Shown here: piece by piece, positions 17,828 to 26,639 of the stretch
Numbering within the stretch: the stretch's first letter is position 1
Layout of the letters: each line of letters begins with the position of its first letter
Assembly: GCA_040221175.1 (NCBI GenBank)
Contig: JAVJVK010000004.1
Coordinates: 310,001-374,000 of the forward strand
DNA length: 64,000 nucleotides
Origin: Phycisphaerales bacterium
GTDB lineage: Bacteria; Planctomycetota; Phycisphaerae; Phycisphaerales; UBA1924
Reading direction: 5' to 3'
Program-made: the position numbers and the translations under genes
The notes under the pieces: generated by a model
The model's database searches: none
What the model saw: the letters and a program-made list of their open reading frames with translations, nothing else
Told to the model about the DNA's origin: nothing

Positions 17828-18754
17828 ATGCTGCCCAAGCCGCCACCGCGTGAGCCCTCGCTGGGCTTTATCTACTCGGCCCCGTACCGCATCCAGGGCA
17901 TCTCCATCGCCGGCGAGGCCACGGCCATCCAGGTGCCCGAGCTCGACGTGTGCTTCGACATGGGCGCCTGCCCCAGGCCCATGCTCGCAAGCCCCATTTG
18001 CGCCCTCAGCCACGGCCACATGGATCACGTGGGCGGCCTGGCGTACTACCTGAGCCAGCGGCAGTTTCAGGGCATGGGCACGGGCGCCATCGCCTGCGAC
18101 GCGCGCATCGAGGGCGACCTCCGCCGCATGCTGGAGGGCTACGTGGGCCTGGAACGCCAGCGGACCCCCTACGAGCTCTTCCCGCTCGAAGACGGCCAGA
18201 GCCACCCCCTGAAGCCCAACCACTACCTCCGGGGCTTCCATACCGAGCATACGGCCCCCTCCATGGGCTATGTCGTCTACGAGAAGCGGACCAAGCTCAA
18301 GGACGAGTTCGTGGGACTGCCCCAGGAGAAGCTCGTCGAGCTCAAGAAGCGGGGCGAAGAGATCACACGCAGCTTCGAGGTGCCCCTGGTGGCCTACACG
18401 GGCGACACCCTGCCCGGGGCCCACCTGCTGCGCAGCGACGTGCGGGAAGCCCGCGTGGTCATCGCCGAGTGCACGTTCTTCGAGAAGGGCCACCACAAGC
18501 GTTCACGCATCGGCATGCACATGCACGTGGACGACATCGCCCAGTGGCTGCCGCTGCTGGAATGCCAGACGCTGATCCTGGGCCACATCTCCCGCCGCAC
18601 GCAACTGGGGGATGTCCGACAGGCGTTGGAAGAGCGCTTGCCCCCCGACCAGCTCAGCCGCGTTCGGGTGCTGATGGATCATCGCGCGAACCGCCAGGAG
18701 TACGAGCGGCTCGTCGCTCGCACGGCCGAGGCAGACGGCGATGGTGAAAAGTGA
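17828..18754 (+). CDS. MBL-fold metallo-hydrolase, RNase Z-like
   Basis: This 308-residue protein has the metallo-beta-lactamase metal motif SHGHMDHVGG (H62, H64, D66, H67). GYVVYEKRTKLKDEFVGL and VAYTGDTLPG follow, the latter being the third-metal-binding aspartate context of RNase Z-type enzymes. The terminal histidine is in LILGHISRRTQ. The sequence FHTEHTAPSMGYVVYEKR resembles the tRNA 3'-processing endonuclease family, but length and detail leave open a different phosphodiesterase. It is cytoplasmic. The ATG at 17828 is preferred because the fold begins soon after it; a longer in-frame start at 17633 would overlap the upstream divergent gene and yields an unlikely Arg/Pro-rich extension. 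No strong ribosome-binding site is visible. Confidence 0.82.
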   Translation: MLPKPPPREPSLGFIYSAPYRIQGISIAGEATAIQVPELDVCFDMGACPRPMLASPICALSHGHMDHVGGLAYYLSQRQFQGMGTGAIACDARIEGDLRRMLEGYVGLERQRTPYELFPLEDGQSHPLKPNHYLRGFHTEHTAPSMGYVVYEKRTKLKDEFVGLPQEKLVELKKRGEEITRSFEVPLVAYTGDTLPGAHLLRSDVREARVVIAECTFFEKGHHKRSRIGMHMHVDDIAQWLPLLECQTLILGHISRRTQLGDVRQALEERLPPDQLSRVRVLMDHRANRQEYERLVARTAEADGDGEK

Positions 18755-18806
18755 CGCCCTGATCCGCACCAACGCCCGTTGCGAGCGATCAGAGCGGCAG
18801 GAGCGG

Positions 18807-18835
18807 TTGACACGCGCGGCGAGTTGTGGTATCTT
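18807..18835 (+). promoter_or_regulatory. Sigma-70 type promoter of dnaA
   Basis: TTGACA (18807-18812) and TATCTT (18830-18835) are separated by exactly 17 bases. This is the best -35/-10 match I found in the window and lies about 130 bases upstream of the dnaA start, implying a 5' leader of roughly 125 bases. Confidence 0.75.
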
Positions 18836-18967
18836 GATCCCCGCGTCTGTTCGAGCGGTGGGAAAGTGGGCCACCCGTTACCGTCTTGGCTGAGCAGGCC
18901 GCGGAAGCGGCGATGGTCTCCTGCGCTCAGCGGCAAGTCAGGTAGCTACGCGCTTTTGGGGGCGTCC

Positions 18968-20326
18968 ATGGGACAGTTTGCCAGCGAAGGCTCACGAAAC
19001 GGTTCGCCCAACGGACGGCACGAGGCCATGGCGCTCTGGGCCGACGCGCTCTCGACCGTTCGATCCGAGCAGCCAACGCTGGTTCGCGTGTGGTTCGAAG
19101 AACTCGAGCCGATCTCCCTCGACTCGGGCCTGCTGACCGTGCGCTGCGCCAGCGAGGTGCAACGCGACCACATGGACCGCAACTGCGGGCGGGTCTTCAC
19201 CCAGGCCGCCCGCGTGGCATCGGGCCAGTTCGTCAACGTCCGATTCGTCGGGCCCGCGGGCCAGACTGCCGGTCCGGTGCGAAACGCACGGCAGCTGGCC
19301 ATCAACGCCGACAACACCTTCCAGAATTTCATCGTTGGTCCGGGCAACCGGCTCGCCCATGCCGCCGCACAAGCCGTGGCCGAGGAGCCCGGCCTGCGAT
19401 ACAACCCGCTGTTCATCCACGGCGACGTCGGGCTGGGCAAGACCCACCTCCTCCAATCGATCTGCATCCGCATCAAGGAGCAGCACCCCGACTGGGTCAT
19501 CGAGTACGTTTCGTGCGACGAGTTCACCAGCCAGTTCATGGAGGCGGTGCAGGCGGGCCGCATGAGCGACTTCCGCAACGAGTTTCGTCAGGTGAACATG
19601 CTCGTCATCGACGACGTGCACTTCCTGGCAAAGCGTGACCGCACGCAGGAAGAGTTCTTCCACACCTTCAACGCACTCTACCAGACCAATCGGCAGATCG
19701 TGTTGAGTTCCGATGCCCCGCCCGAAGACATTCCGGACCTGGAAGACCGCCTGGTCAGCCGGTTCAAGTGGGGCCTGGTCACGGCGGTCGAAGCGCCCGA
19801 CTACGAGACCCGGATCGCCATCGTCCAGACCAAGGCACGGCTGCGCGGCCTCGAACTGGGCGACGGCGTGGCCGAGCACGTGGCCGCCTCCATCGACTCG
19901 AACATCCGCGAGCTCGAAGGGGCCATCACCAACCTTCAGATCCGGGCATCGGTCGATGGCCGCGATATCGACCTCGACCTGGCACGCAAGACCATCGTCG
20001 CCCAGGAACCGGACCGCACCGCGACAAGCGCGACCATGCAGGCCGTGCTCGACGCGGCGATCAGCTTCTACGGCGTCAAGCTCAGCGACTTGCAGGCCAA
20101 GAAGAAGACCCGCTCGATCGCCCGACCCCGGCAGGTCGTCATGTATCTGGCCCGAAAGCACACCCGCCACTCGCTCGAAGAGATCGGCGGCTATCTGGGC
20201 GGACGCGACCACACCACCGTCATGCACGGCGCCAGCAAGGTTGCAGACCTCTGCAAGGCCGACCCGCAGTTCGCCAGCGAACTCGAGCGGTTGGAAGCCC
20301 GCATCGTGGGGAACAACCCCGGCTGA
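18968..20326 (+). CDS. dnaA: Chromosomal replication initiator protein DnaA
   Basis: The 452-residue protein carries the DnaA domains in order. These are an N-terminal domain I (about 20-95), a short linker, and AAA+ domain III from about 110 with TFQNFIVGPGNRLAHAAA, Walker A GDVGLGKTH (152-160) and Walker B VIDDVHFL (213-220). The DNA-binding domain IV ends the chain with the signature GGRDHTTVMHGASKV. It binds DnaA boxes and opens the replication origin. The gene stands alone: neither dnaN nor recF nor gyrB follows, and no DnaA-box cluster is visible next to it, so the origin probably lies elsewhere. The start at 18968 gives the standard N-terminus, although only a weak GGGGGC precedes it. 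A strong promoter is present at 18807-18835. Confidence 0.97.
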   Translation: MGQFASEGSRNGSPNGRHEAMALWADALSTVRSEQPTLVRVWFEELEPISLDSGLLTVRCASEVQRDHMDRNCGRVFTQAARVASGQFVNVRFVGPAGQTAGPVRNARQLAINADNTFQNFIVGPGNRLAHAAAQAVAEEPGLRYNPLFIHGDVGLGKTHLLQSICIRIKEQHPDWVIEYVSCDEFTSQFMEAVQAGRMSDFRNEFRQVNMLVIDDVHFLAKRDRTQEEFFHTFNALYQTNRQIVLSSDAPPEDIPDLEDRLVSRFKWGLVTAVEAPDYETRIAIVQTKARLRGLELGDGVAEHVAASIDSNIRELEGAITNLQIRASVDGRDIDLDLARKTIVAQEPDRTATSATMQAVLDAAISFYGVKLSDLQAKKKTRSIARPRQVVMYLARKHTRHSLEEIGGYLGGRDHTTVMHGASKVADLCKADPQFASELERLEARIVGNNPG

Positions 20327-20530
20327 GGACGGCTGGAAGTCGCCAACAACGCGCGCTTGCGCAGGGTCACCCCAGAATAAATACAAAATCACCCTTGCTT
20401 CAGCGGGGCTCCACGCTGGCCGGGGAAGCTTCTCTCATGCAACCGTCCGATCGGTGATCGGCACGGCGTGACAGAAGACCACACGGTCGCGACCACGGCG
20501 TCGCTCGACCGCCCACACAGGAGCCTCTCC

Positions 20531-21664
20531 ATGCATGCCAGGAAACTCGTTCTCTTGAGCGGCCTTGCCCTGACCATCTCCGCGGGTACCGCAATCGGCC
20601 AGAATCGTGGCACGACCGCGCCCAGGGAAGGCCAGGAAACCCAGCAGGATCGACAGGACAGGCTGGAGCGCGCCAGCCAGGCTGCTCGCGATCGCGAGAG
20701 CCGTTACGGCGCCTCCAGTAACATACTCACGTCGCTCGAGGGCATCTGGAACGTCAAGGTCCAGGTGAATCGCACCAACTGGGACGCGATGAACGCGCCA
20801 ACCGGTGATCGAGGCTCGCAGGGGCGTCGCGATGAAACCAACCCACAGCGCAATGAAACCGAACGCCGCGAACGGGCCGAACGTCAGGCCGAGAGGGGCG
20901 AGCGCCAGGGCGCAAATCCCCAGCGCGAGCAGGACATGCGTGCGGCCAGCGTCGATGGCATGGCGCGATCGCACACCATTCTGGGCGGCGACATCCTCCG
21001 CACCACCGTGCTCTTCGGCCAGGGCGTGACCCAGTCGGATGGCACTGGCAACGACGGTCGCGAGCAGGACGCCGATCGCATGCGTGATCGCGCCGCGGGC
21101 GGCCAACTCGACCACAACAGTCTGCAGAGCGTGTCCTTCCTTGGCTATAACGATCGTGCGGACGAGTACCAGCTTGCTCTCATGTCCGGCCAAGGCGGCG
21201 CGATCCACTACTTCACGGGCAAGTACGATCCGGGCGCTCGTCGCATCGTCTTCACCAGCACCGATCGCACGCCCCAGTCGAGCCTCCGCGATGAGCAGGA
21301 CGGCGCAAACCCCAACGATGATGCGACCAGTTCCATCGCCCAGACGGGCACGACCGAGGGCATGAGCGTCGTGCTGCAGTTGGAAGGCGACGACCGCTAC
21401 ACGGTTACGGCCTATCGCGGCCCGACATCCGTCGAAACGGTCACGCAGCGCGGCACCGATCTGGGCGGCCAGCCCGCCCAGCGTCGCGAAGACGGGCGCG
21501 AGGCCGACCAGCGGCAGGACCGCTATGACGGTCGGGCCACCATCGCCCCCAACGTCATCTACAAGGCAACGTACACCAAGGCCGATGCGGGCATGCGTTC
21601 GCAGCACGATCGCTTGTTCGACGAGCACGATCGCAACGAGCGTTCGACCTCTCGCAGCCGCTAG
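20531..21664 (+). CDS. Exported protein with DUF1579-like domain and charged insert
   Basis: The 377-residue product begins with a signal peptide (MHARKLVLLSGLALTISAGT). After a Gln/Arg-rich stretch comes LTSLEGIWNVKVQVNRTNW, and later SHTILGGDILRTTVLFG, SVSFLGYNDRADEYQLALM and KYDPGARRIVFTSTDR. The order (LxGxW, LGGxxL, GYxxxxxxYxxxxM, G.YD) matches DUF1579, a lipocalin-like fold that may bind a hydrophobic ligand. A highly charged insert rich in Arg, Glu and Gln separates the first strand from the rest (about residues 95-145). A second such stretch lies near residues 315-340. An AGGAG site sits upstream of the ATG and a terminator follows at 21753. The family call is by pattern only. Confidence 0.75.
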   Translation: MHARKLVLLSGLALTISAGTAIGQNRGTTAPREGQETQQDRQDRLERASQAARDRESRYGASSNILTSLEGIWNVKVQVNRTNWDAMNAPTGDRGSQGRRDETNPQRNETERRERAERQAERGERQGANPQREQDMRAASVDGMARSHTILGGDILRTTVLFGQGVTQSDGTGNDGREQDADRMRDRAAGGQLDHNSLQSVSFLGYNDRADEYQLALMSGQGGAIHYFTGKYDPGARRIVFTSTDRTPQSSLRDEQDGANPNDDATSSIAQTGTTEGMSVVLQLEGDDRYTVTAYRGPTSVETVTQRGTDLGGQPAQRREDGREADQRQDRYDGRATIAPNVIYKATYTKADAGMRSQHDRLFDEHDRNERSTSRSR

Positions 21665-21673
21665 AAACACGAA

Positions 21674-21700
21674 CGCCCGGGCCTGGTGTGGACCCGGGCG
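21674..21700. other. GC-rich stem-loop between convergent genes
   Basis: CGCCCGGG and CCCGGGCG form an eight-base perfect stem around an 11-base loop. There is no T-run on the plus strand and only a weak one on the minus strand, so it may help end the clpP message. Confidence 0.4.
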
Positions 21701-21752
21701 AAGCGGTTCGTGGTGCTCTGGAGTCGAGCCACGGGGTCGGCTCTTCTCCTAC

Positions 21753-21794
21753 ATCCCCGACGGTCACGCGCGTGCGTGGCGTCGGGGATTTTTT
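21753..21794 (+). terminator. Rho-independent terminator after the DUF1579-like gene
   Basis: ATCCCCGACG and CGTCGGGGAT form a ten-base stem, with an inner CACGCGCGTG palindrome in the loop, followed by six T on the plus strand. Confidence 0.8.
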
Positions 21795-21807
21795 GCTGGG
21801 CAGAGGC

Positions 21808-22440
21808 TCAGTCGTCCTTCTCATGGTGGGTCGATCGCGGCATGTTCTCGAGCACCTTGTCGACCAGACCGTACTTGAGCATCTCCTGGTCATCCAGCCA
21901 CAGGTTGCGATCACAGTCGCGTTCGATCTTGTCCTTGTTCTGGCCGGTCGCATCGGCATAGATCTGGTAGAGCCGCTCGCGCAAGCGGATGATTTCCTTG
22001 GCCTCGATCTCTAGGTCGGTGGCCTGGCCCTCCATCACGCCGCCGATCAGCGGCTGGTGCATCAGGTTGCGGCTGTTGCGCAGGCAATACCGCTTGCCCT
22101 TGGCCCCGCAGGCGGCAATGACCGAGCCCATGCTCGACGCCTGGCCGATGATGTAGGTGCACACGTCGGCCTGGATGAAGTTCATCGTGTCGATGATGCC
22201 AAGCCCGCTGGTCACGCTGCCACCGGGCGAGTTCACGTACAGGTGCACGTCGCTCTCGGGGTCCTCGTTGGCAAGGAACAGCAGCTGGGCCACGATCAGG
22301 TTGGCCATGTCGTCCATGACCGGCCCGCCCAGGAAGATGATCCTGTCCTTGAGCAGGCGAGAGTAGATGTCGTACGACCGCTCGCCGCGGCCGGTCTTCT
22401 CGATGACGATGGGCACGAGGTAGTTCGATTCAACGCTCAT
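21808..22440 (-). CDS. clpP: ClpP-family serine protease with Asn in the triad position of Asp
   Basis: The 210-residue protein is a clear ClpP fold: [29 protein letters not shown] with nucleophile S103, and [18 protein letters not shown] with H128. The third triad residue, Asp in the ERDRF-type context of most ClpP, aligns with N179 in [15 protein letters not shown] similar Asn occurs in Listeria ClpP1, which works best with a second ClpP. The HQPL loop is also two residues longer than in E. coli. The gene lies 69 bases after a second clpP whose triad is intact, and the pair is probably co-transcribed. Products would degrade substrates fed by ClpX or ClpA. No Clp ATPase gene is in the window. 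A GGAG element precedes the ATG. Confidence 0.93.
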   Translation of the reverse strand: MSVESNYLVPIVIEKTGRGERSYDIYSRLLKDRIIFLGGPVMDDMANLIVAQLLFLANEDPESDVHLYVNSPGGSVTSGLGIIDTMNFIQADVCTYIIGQASSMGSVIAACGAKGKRYCLRNSRNLMHQPLIGGVMEGQATDLEIEAKEIIRLRERLYQIYADATGQNKDKIERDCDRNLWLDDQEMLKYGLVDKVLENMPRSTHHEKDD

Positions 22441-22509
22441 GGGCGGGTGTCTCCGGCTTGGGGTGGTCTTCTACGGTCAGTGGGTTGACGAGGAAACGAA
22501 GGGTGCGGC

Positions 22510-23094
22510 TCAGCCACCGGTCTTCTTCGTGTGCTGGAGCACCTCGTCGACGATGCCGTAGGACTTGGCCTCTTCGGCGCTGAAATAACGGTCACGCTCG
22601 CTGTCGCGCTGGATGGTCTCGGCGTCCTGGCCCGTGTGATTGGCCAGGATCTCGTTCAGGGCGCGCTTGCTCTTGATGATCTGTTCGGCCTGAAGGCGGA
22701 TGTCCTCGGCCTGGCCGGTGATGCCGCCGTAGGGCTGATGGATCATGACCTTGGCGTGCGGCAGGATGTACCGCTTGCCCTTCTCTCCGGCGGTCAGCAG
22801 AACGGCGCCGCCCGAGTATGCCCGGCCGATGCAGTACGTAGCTACCGGGCTGGAGAGGAACTGCATGGTGTCGTAGATGGCCAGCGTGTCGTCGACGGCG
22901 CCGCCGGGGCTGTTGATGTAGAAGTTGATCTGCTGGCCCCGCTTCTGGTCTTCGAGGTACAGCATCTGCATCATGACCCGGGCCGCCGAAGCGAAGTTGA
23001 TCTCGCCGATCAGGAAGACCACCCGATTTTCGAGCAACAGCTCGTCGATGGTCATCTCACGCGTGCGCTGGTAGGAAACTGCCGATGCGGGCAT
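22510..23094 (-). CDS. clpP: ATP-dependent Clp protease proteolytic subunit, intact triad
   Basis: This 194-residue ClpP has the standard length and a complete catalytic triad: S94 in GRAYSGGAVLL, H119 in KVMIHQPYGG and D168 in RDSERDRYFSAEEAKSYG. The serine context (AYSGG) differs from the usual AASMG. It is the first gene of a two-clpP operon on the minus strand and likely forms heptameric rings alone or with the downstream paralogue. The start at 23094 is chosen for its GAGGAGAAGG site; a version 60 residues longer is in frame but lacks family resemblance in the extension. The protein lacks the propeptide of E. coli ClpP. Confidence 0.95.
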   Translation of the reverse strand: MPASAVSYQRTREMTIDELLLENRVVFLIGEINFASAARVMMQMLYLEDQKRGQQINFYINSPGGAVDDTLAIYDTMQFLSSPVATYCIGRAYSGGAVLLTAGEKGKRYILPHAKVMIHQPYGGITGQAEDIRLQAEQIIKSKRALNEILANHTGQDAETIQRDSERDRYFSAEEAKSYGIVDEVLQHTKKTGG

Positions 23095-23502
23095 GGGCGG
23101 ACCTTCTCCTCTCTGAAGCCGACTCGCAGGCCGACCCGAATCCGTGTAAATACCGACCAGATCGGACCGCGTCCGCCGGCCGGGGTGGGAGCTTTCCGAC
23201 AAGCCGTTCATCGGCTCGCCGGAGGCGGGGCTGCAACCGGCAGGCCAGATCGCCCACCGTTCCCAGCCGCCCAAGGTTACCCCGGACCGCCGCCCGAGCC
23301 CATATCGGCTGGAACAGCCTGCCTGGTTCGCCCAATCAGCCGCCGTTCCGGCAGACGGCCCGCGGTGCGGACCCGATCATCGGCCTGCGGGGGTCGATGG
23401 CCTTGGGCCCATCGGTTCCGTACACTCCCGCCCACTGCCGTCCCGGCGGGGATTTCGTGGGGTTGAGGTTGCCAGCGGGCACGCCCGCGGAGGATTTGTT
23501 CA
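23095..23502. other. Intergenic stretch between clpP pair and phosphoesterase gene
   Basis: The 408 bases lie between divergent genes and should carry both promoters. I see no coding frame of protein-like character, no clear -35/-10 pair and no strong stem-loop. Confidence 0.5.
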
Positions 23503-24279
23503 TTGCCGACCGCCGTGATCAGCGACATGCACGGGAACGCCACGGCCCTTCGCGCGGTCCTGGCGGATATCGAGAGCCGGGGCGTCGATCGCATCGTCTG
23601 CCTGGGCGACATCGTGGGCTACGGGCCCGAGCCGCTGGCGTGCGTCGATCTGGTCCGAGAACGCTGCGCCTGGTCGCTCATGGGCAACCACGACTTCGCC
23701 GTGCTCTACGAGCCCACCAACTTCAACCCCATGGCCGCCGGCTCTGCTTACTGGACGCGCGAGCAGTTCGACGCCGAGCCCGACGAGGCCAAGCGCACCG
23801 AGCGGTACAACTTCCTCGGCCGCCTCCGCGTTCGCGTCGCCGACGCCGATTCGCCCTTCAAGGTGTCCCTCCTTGCCGTCCACGGCTCACCGCGGCGCCC
23901 CATCAACGAGTACATCTTCGATAAGGACGTCCGCGATGCGCCCGAGAAACTCGAGGCCATCTTCGAGCGTTTCGAAGGCGCCTGCATGGTCGGGCACACC
24001 CACGTGCCGGGCGTCTTTACCGACGAGCCGGACTTCTACCCGCCCGACGAACTGGGCGACTCGGGCTTCAAGCTCCGCGAGGGCGAGAAGATCATCATCA
24101 ACGTGGGCTCGGTCGGCCAACCGCGCGACGGGGACCCACGGGCCTGCTATGCGATGCTGCACGAAGATCGCGTGGAGTTCCATCGCGTCGAGTACGACAT
24201 CCAGGATACCGCCGACAAGATCAAGGCCATCGCCGAGTTGGACGACTACCTGGGCGATCGCCTCTTTGGCGGACAGTAA
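23503..24279 (+). CDS. Calcineurin-like metallophosphoesterase, YfcE/MJ0936-like
   Basis: The 258-residue product has the dimetal phosphoesterase motifs in order: ISDMHGN (7-13), LGDIVGYGP, GNHDFAV, a histidine in LLAVHGSP and VGHTHVPG. The pattern GDIVGYGPEPLACVDL followed by MGNHD is typical of a group of small cytoplasmic phosphodiesterases whose natural substrate is not known. The start is a TTG with a GGAGG site nine bases upstream; it places the metal motif seven residues from the N-terminus, as is usual. The yidC gene starts seven bases after the stop, so these genes and mnmE are probably one operon. Confidence 0.88.
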   Translation: MPTAVISDMHGNATALRAVLADIESRGVDRIVCLGDIVGYGPEPLACVDLVRERCAWSLMGNHDFAVLYEPTNFNPMAAGSAYWTREQFDAEPDEAKRTERYNFLGRLRVRVADADSPFKVSLLAVHGSPRRPINEYIFDKDVRDAPEKLEAIFERFEGACMVGHTHVPGVFTDEPDFYPPDELGDSGFKLREGEKIIINVGSVGQPRDGDPRACYAMLHEDRVEFHRVEYDIQDTADKIKAIAELDDYLGDRLFGGQ

Positions 24280-24286
24280 GAGACCC

Positions 24287-26623
24287 ATGGCAGCACCTAC
24301 CAAGAGCCTCGCTCGAATCCTCGTCCCGTTGGCCATCCTGGCCGCACTCGGGATTCTCATTGCCCTTCCGGTCATCAACAACAGTGGCGCGCCCAATACG
24401 CCCGCCCAGCAGCAAACGCCCGATCCGGTTCAGGGCGAGCCACCCGTTGCGGGAGGCTCCAGCGAGTCTGCGGACCAGCAAGGGCCTGACCAGCCGACCA
24501 GCACCGAACCAACGGACTCGGCACCGGATTCGGGCGAGTCCGCCGCTGAGCCCCCACAGGCAACTCCCCCAGCCTCTGAGCCCACGACCGAGGCGCCATC
24601 GCCCGGCCAAGCCGACACGACCACCGGCTTGCGCGTGCTTCCGGCCGTCGATCCTTCGGCCTCACTCTCACCAACGCGGATCGGCGGCGTCGATCCCGAC
24701 GCGTACGCCCTCGAGTTGATCTTCTCTCCGCTGGGCGCGGGCGTGCAGCGAATCGAGCTGGCCGGCTACACCCGCAAGCTCGGCTCGGCCGATCCGGTCC
24801 ATGTCCAGCAGGCATGGGACCTGCCCACGGCTTCGGGTGGCCGCGTCCGCATCGTGCCCTTCGCCGCCATCGCGGTTGACGTCAATGGCGAGCGCGTCTC
24901 CATCTACACCGCCGTGGACGCAGACGGAAACGTGCAGCCGGCATGGAACCAGGTGGCACCCGGACGCTTCCAGGCCACGATCGCCAATGCCCTGGGCGAG
25001 CCCGTGCTCACGCTCGAACGCCACTACCAGGCCGATGGCACGAGCCACGACTTCTCGCTCCAGCAGAGCGCCACGAATCTCACCGACGAGCCCATCGACG
25101 TTCGCTGGATCACCTTCGGCCCGGCGCAGCTCTACCAGGAAAGCCAGGGCTATGGCGGAGACAAGCGACGCGTGCGCTTCGGCTACGTCGAGCCGGGCAA
25201 CCCGGAATTCGTCGTCGGCGGCGACTTCATGGAGAATATCGGCGGGGTCTCGGGAAAGCGCGATAAGCAGTCCGGCCTCTACCAGCCCACGCTCCAGCTC
25301 TGGCCGACGCCCAAGGCCGAAAACACCGGCGACAAGCTCGCTTGGGCCGGGCTGACCAATCGATACTTCGGCGTCGCGGTGCATGGCGTTGCCAACGGCG
25401 ATCCCAAGCCCGGCGTGGCGCCAGTGCTCACCCCAGTCGAGACCGTGTCGCGCGTGCTGCTCGATCCGGCCGCGCGACCGAGCGAGCCGAACTACGTGCT
25501 GGGCCTGGAACTCGCAAGCCCCGCGTACGGCATCGCCGCTGGCGAGCAATCGGAGCACCTCATCGGCATCTACGCGGGACCGCTCTCGCGTTCGCTCATC
25601 TCGTCAAACCCATCGGCCAACGCCGTCATGCTCCGGCAACTGGTGCAGTACACGTTTGGCGGGCCGTGCGGCTTCTGCACGTTTCCATGGCTGGCCCACA
25701 TCCTGGTGTGGCTGCTGAACCTCATCCACGACTACGTGACGCTCGACTGGGCCTTTGCAATCATCGTGCTGGTCCTCATCGTCCGCACGGTGTTGCATCC
25801 GGTGACCAAGTGGAGCCAGATCCGCGTGCAGCGATTCAGCCATCAGATGCAGCAGATGGCGCCCAAGCAGAAGAAGATCCAGGAAAAGTACAAGAGCGAT
25901 CCCAAGCGCATGCAGGCCGAGATGGCCAAGCTCTGGCGCGAAGAAGGCATCAACCCCGCCGGCATGCTGGGCTGCCTGCCCATGTTCCTCCAGACGCCCG
26001 TCTGGATCGCCCTGTACGCGTCGCTCTACTTCGCCATCGAATTGCGCCACGAGGCGGCCTTCTTCGGCGTGTTCCAGCACCTGGGCGGCTGGCCGTTCCT
26101 CGCTGACCTGGCCCAGCCCGACAGCGCGATCCCGCTTCCCCAGGCAATGCACTTTGCCCTGCCGCTCATGGGCACGATCACGGCGATCAACATTCTTCCG
26201 CTGCTGCTGGGGGTGGTGTTCTTCATCCAGCAGAAGTACATGATGCCTCCGCCCTCGGCCACCATGACACCCGAGCAGCAGGCCCAGCAGCGCATGATGA
26301 AGGTCATGATGGTGGTCATGTTCCCGGTCTTCATGTACAACGCGCCAAGCGGCCTGGCGATTTACTTCATTGCCAACTCCACGCTGGGCATCCTCGAAAT
26401 GCGGTACATCCGCGCCCACATCAATAAGAACGACCTGCTGACCCCCAAGCAGCGCGACCCCAACAAGAAGACCTACATGCAGCGCCTCATGGAACGCGCC
26501 CAGCAACGCCAGGAGATGATGCAGGCAGCCCGCGGTCAAGGGCCGGCCAAGGGCCCCACCAGCGGCGCCTTGGGCGCACGCCGCAAGAAGACCGAGAACC
26601 GCCGAAAGGGTCGGCGTCCCTAG
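24287..26623 (+). CDS. yidC: Membrane protein insertase YidC
   Basis: The 778-residue protein inserts and folds inner-membrane proteins. An N-terminal helix at about 8-28 (RILVPLAILAALGILIALPV) is followed by a Pro/Gln/Ser/Thr-rich linker of about 100 residues. A large periplasmic beta domain covers about 125-450. The conserved YidC core comes last: LDWAFAIIVLVLIVRTVLHP with the groove arginine, FSHQMQQMAPKQKKIQEKYK, GCLPMFLQTPVWIALYASLY and MFPVFMYNAPSGLAIYFIAN. A basic C-terminal tail ends the protein, suited to ribosome contact. The low-complexity linker and length make it larger than the E. coli protein (548). It is followed 16 bases later by mnmE, the same neighbour as in many bacteria. 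A longer in-frame version upstream overlaps the phosphoesterase gene and is rejected. Confidence 0.96.
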   Translation: MAAPTKSLARILVPLAILAALGILIALPVINNSGAPNTPAQQQTPDPVQGEPPVAGGSSESADQQGPDQPTSTEPTDSAPDSGESAAEPPQATPPASEPTTEAPSPGQADTTTGLRVLPAVDPSASLSPTRIGGVDPDAYALELIFSPLGAGVQRIELAGYTRKLGSADPVHVQQAWDLPTASGGRVRIVPFAAIAVDVNGERVSIYTAVDADGNVQPAWNQVAPGRFQATIANALGEPVLTLERHYQADGTSHDFSLQQSATNLTDEPIDVRWITFGPAQLYQESQGYGGDKRRVRFGYVEPGNPEFVVGGDFMENIGGVSGKRDKQSGLYQPTLQLWPTPKAENTGDKLAWAGLTNRYFGVAVHGVANGDPKPGVAPVLTPVETVSRVLLDPAARPSEPNYVLGLELASPAYGIAAGEQSEHLIGIYAGPLSRSLISSNPSANAVMLRQLVQYTFGGPCGFCTFPWLAHILVWLLNLIHDYVTLDWAFAIIVLVLIVRTVLHPVTKWSQIRVQRFSHQMQQMAPKQKKIQEKYKSDPKRMQAEMAKLWREEGINPAGMLGCLPMFLQTPVWIALYASLYFAIELRHEAAFFGVFQHLGGWPFLADLAQPDSAIPLPQAMHFALPLMGTITAINILPLLLGVVFFIQQKYMMPPPSATMTPEQQAQQRMMKVMMVVMFPVFMYNAPSGLAIYFIANSTLGILEMRYIRAHINKNDLLTPKQRDPNKKTYMQRLMERAQQRQEMMQAARGQGPAKGPTSGALGARRKKTENRRKGRRP

Positions 26624-26639
26624 AACTCCGACTCCCCCG

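Noticed and set aside
21665-21807. Possible tRNA or small RNA gene between convergent genes
   Set aside because: The stretch forms two stem-loops, one of which is a typical terminator, and no cloverleaf or T-arm consensus could be made.
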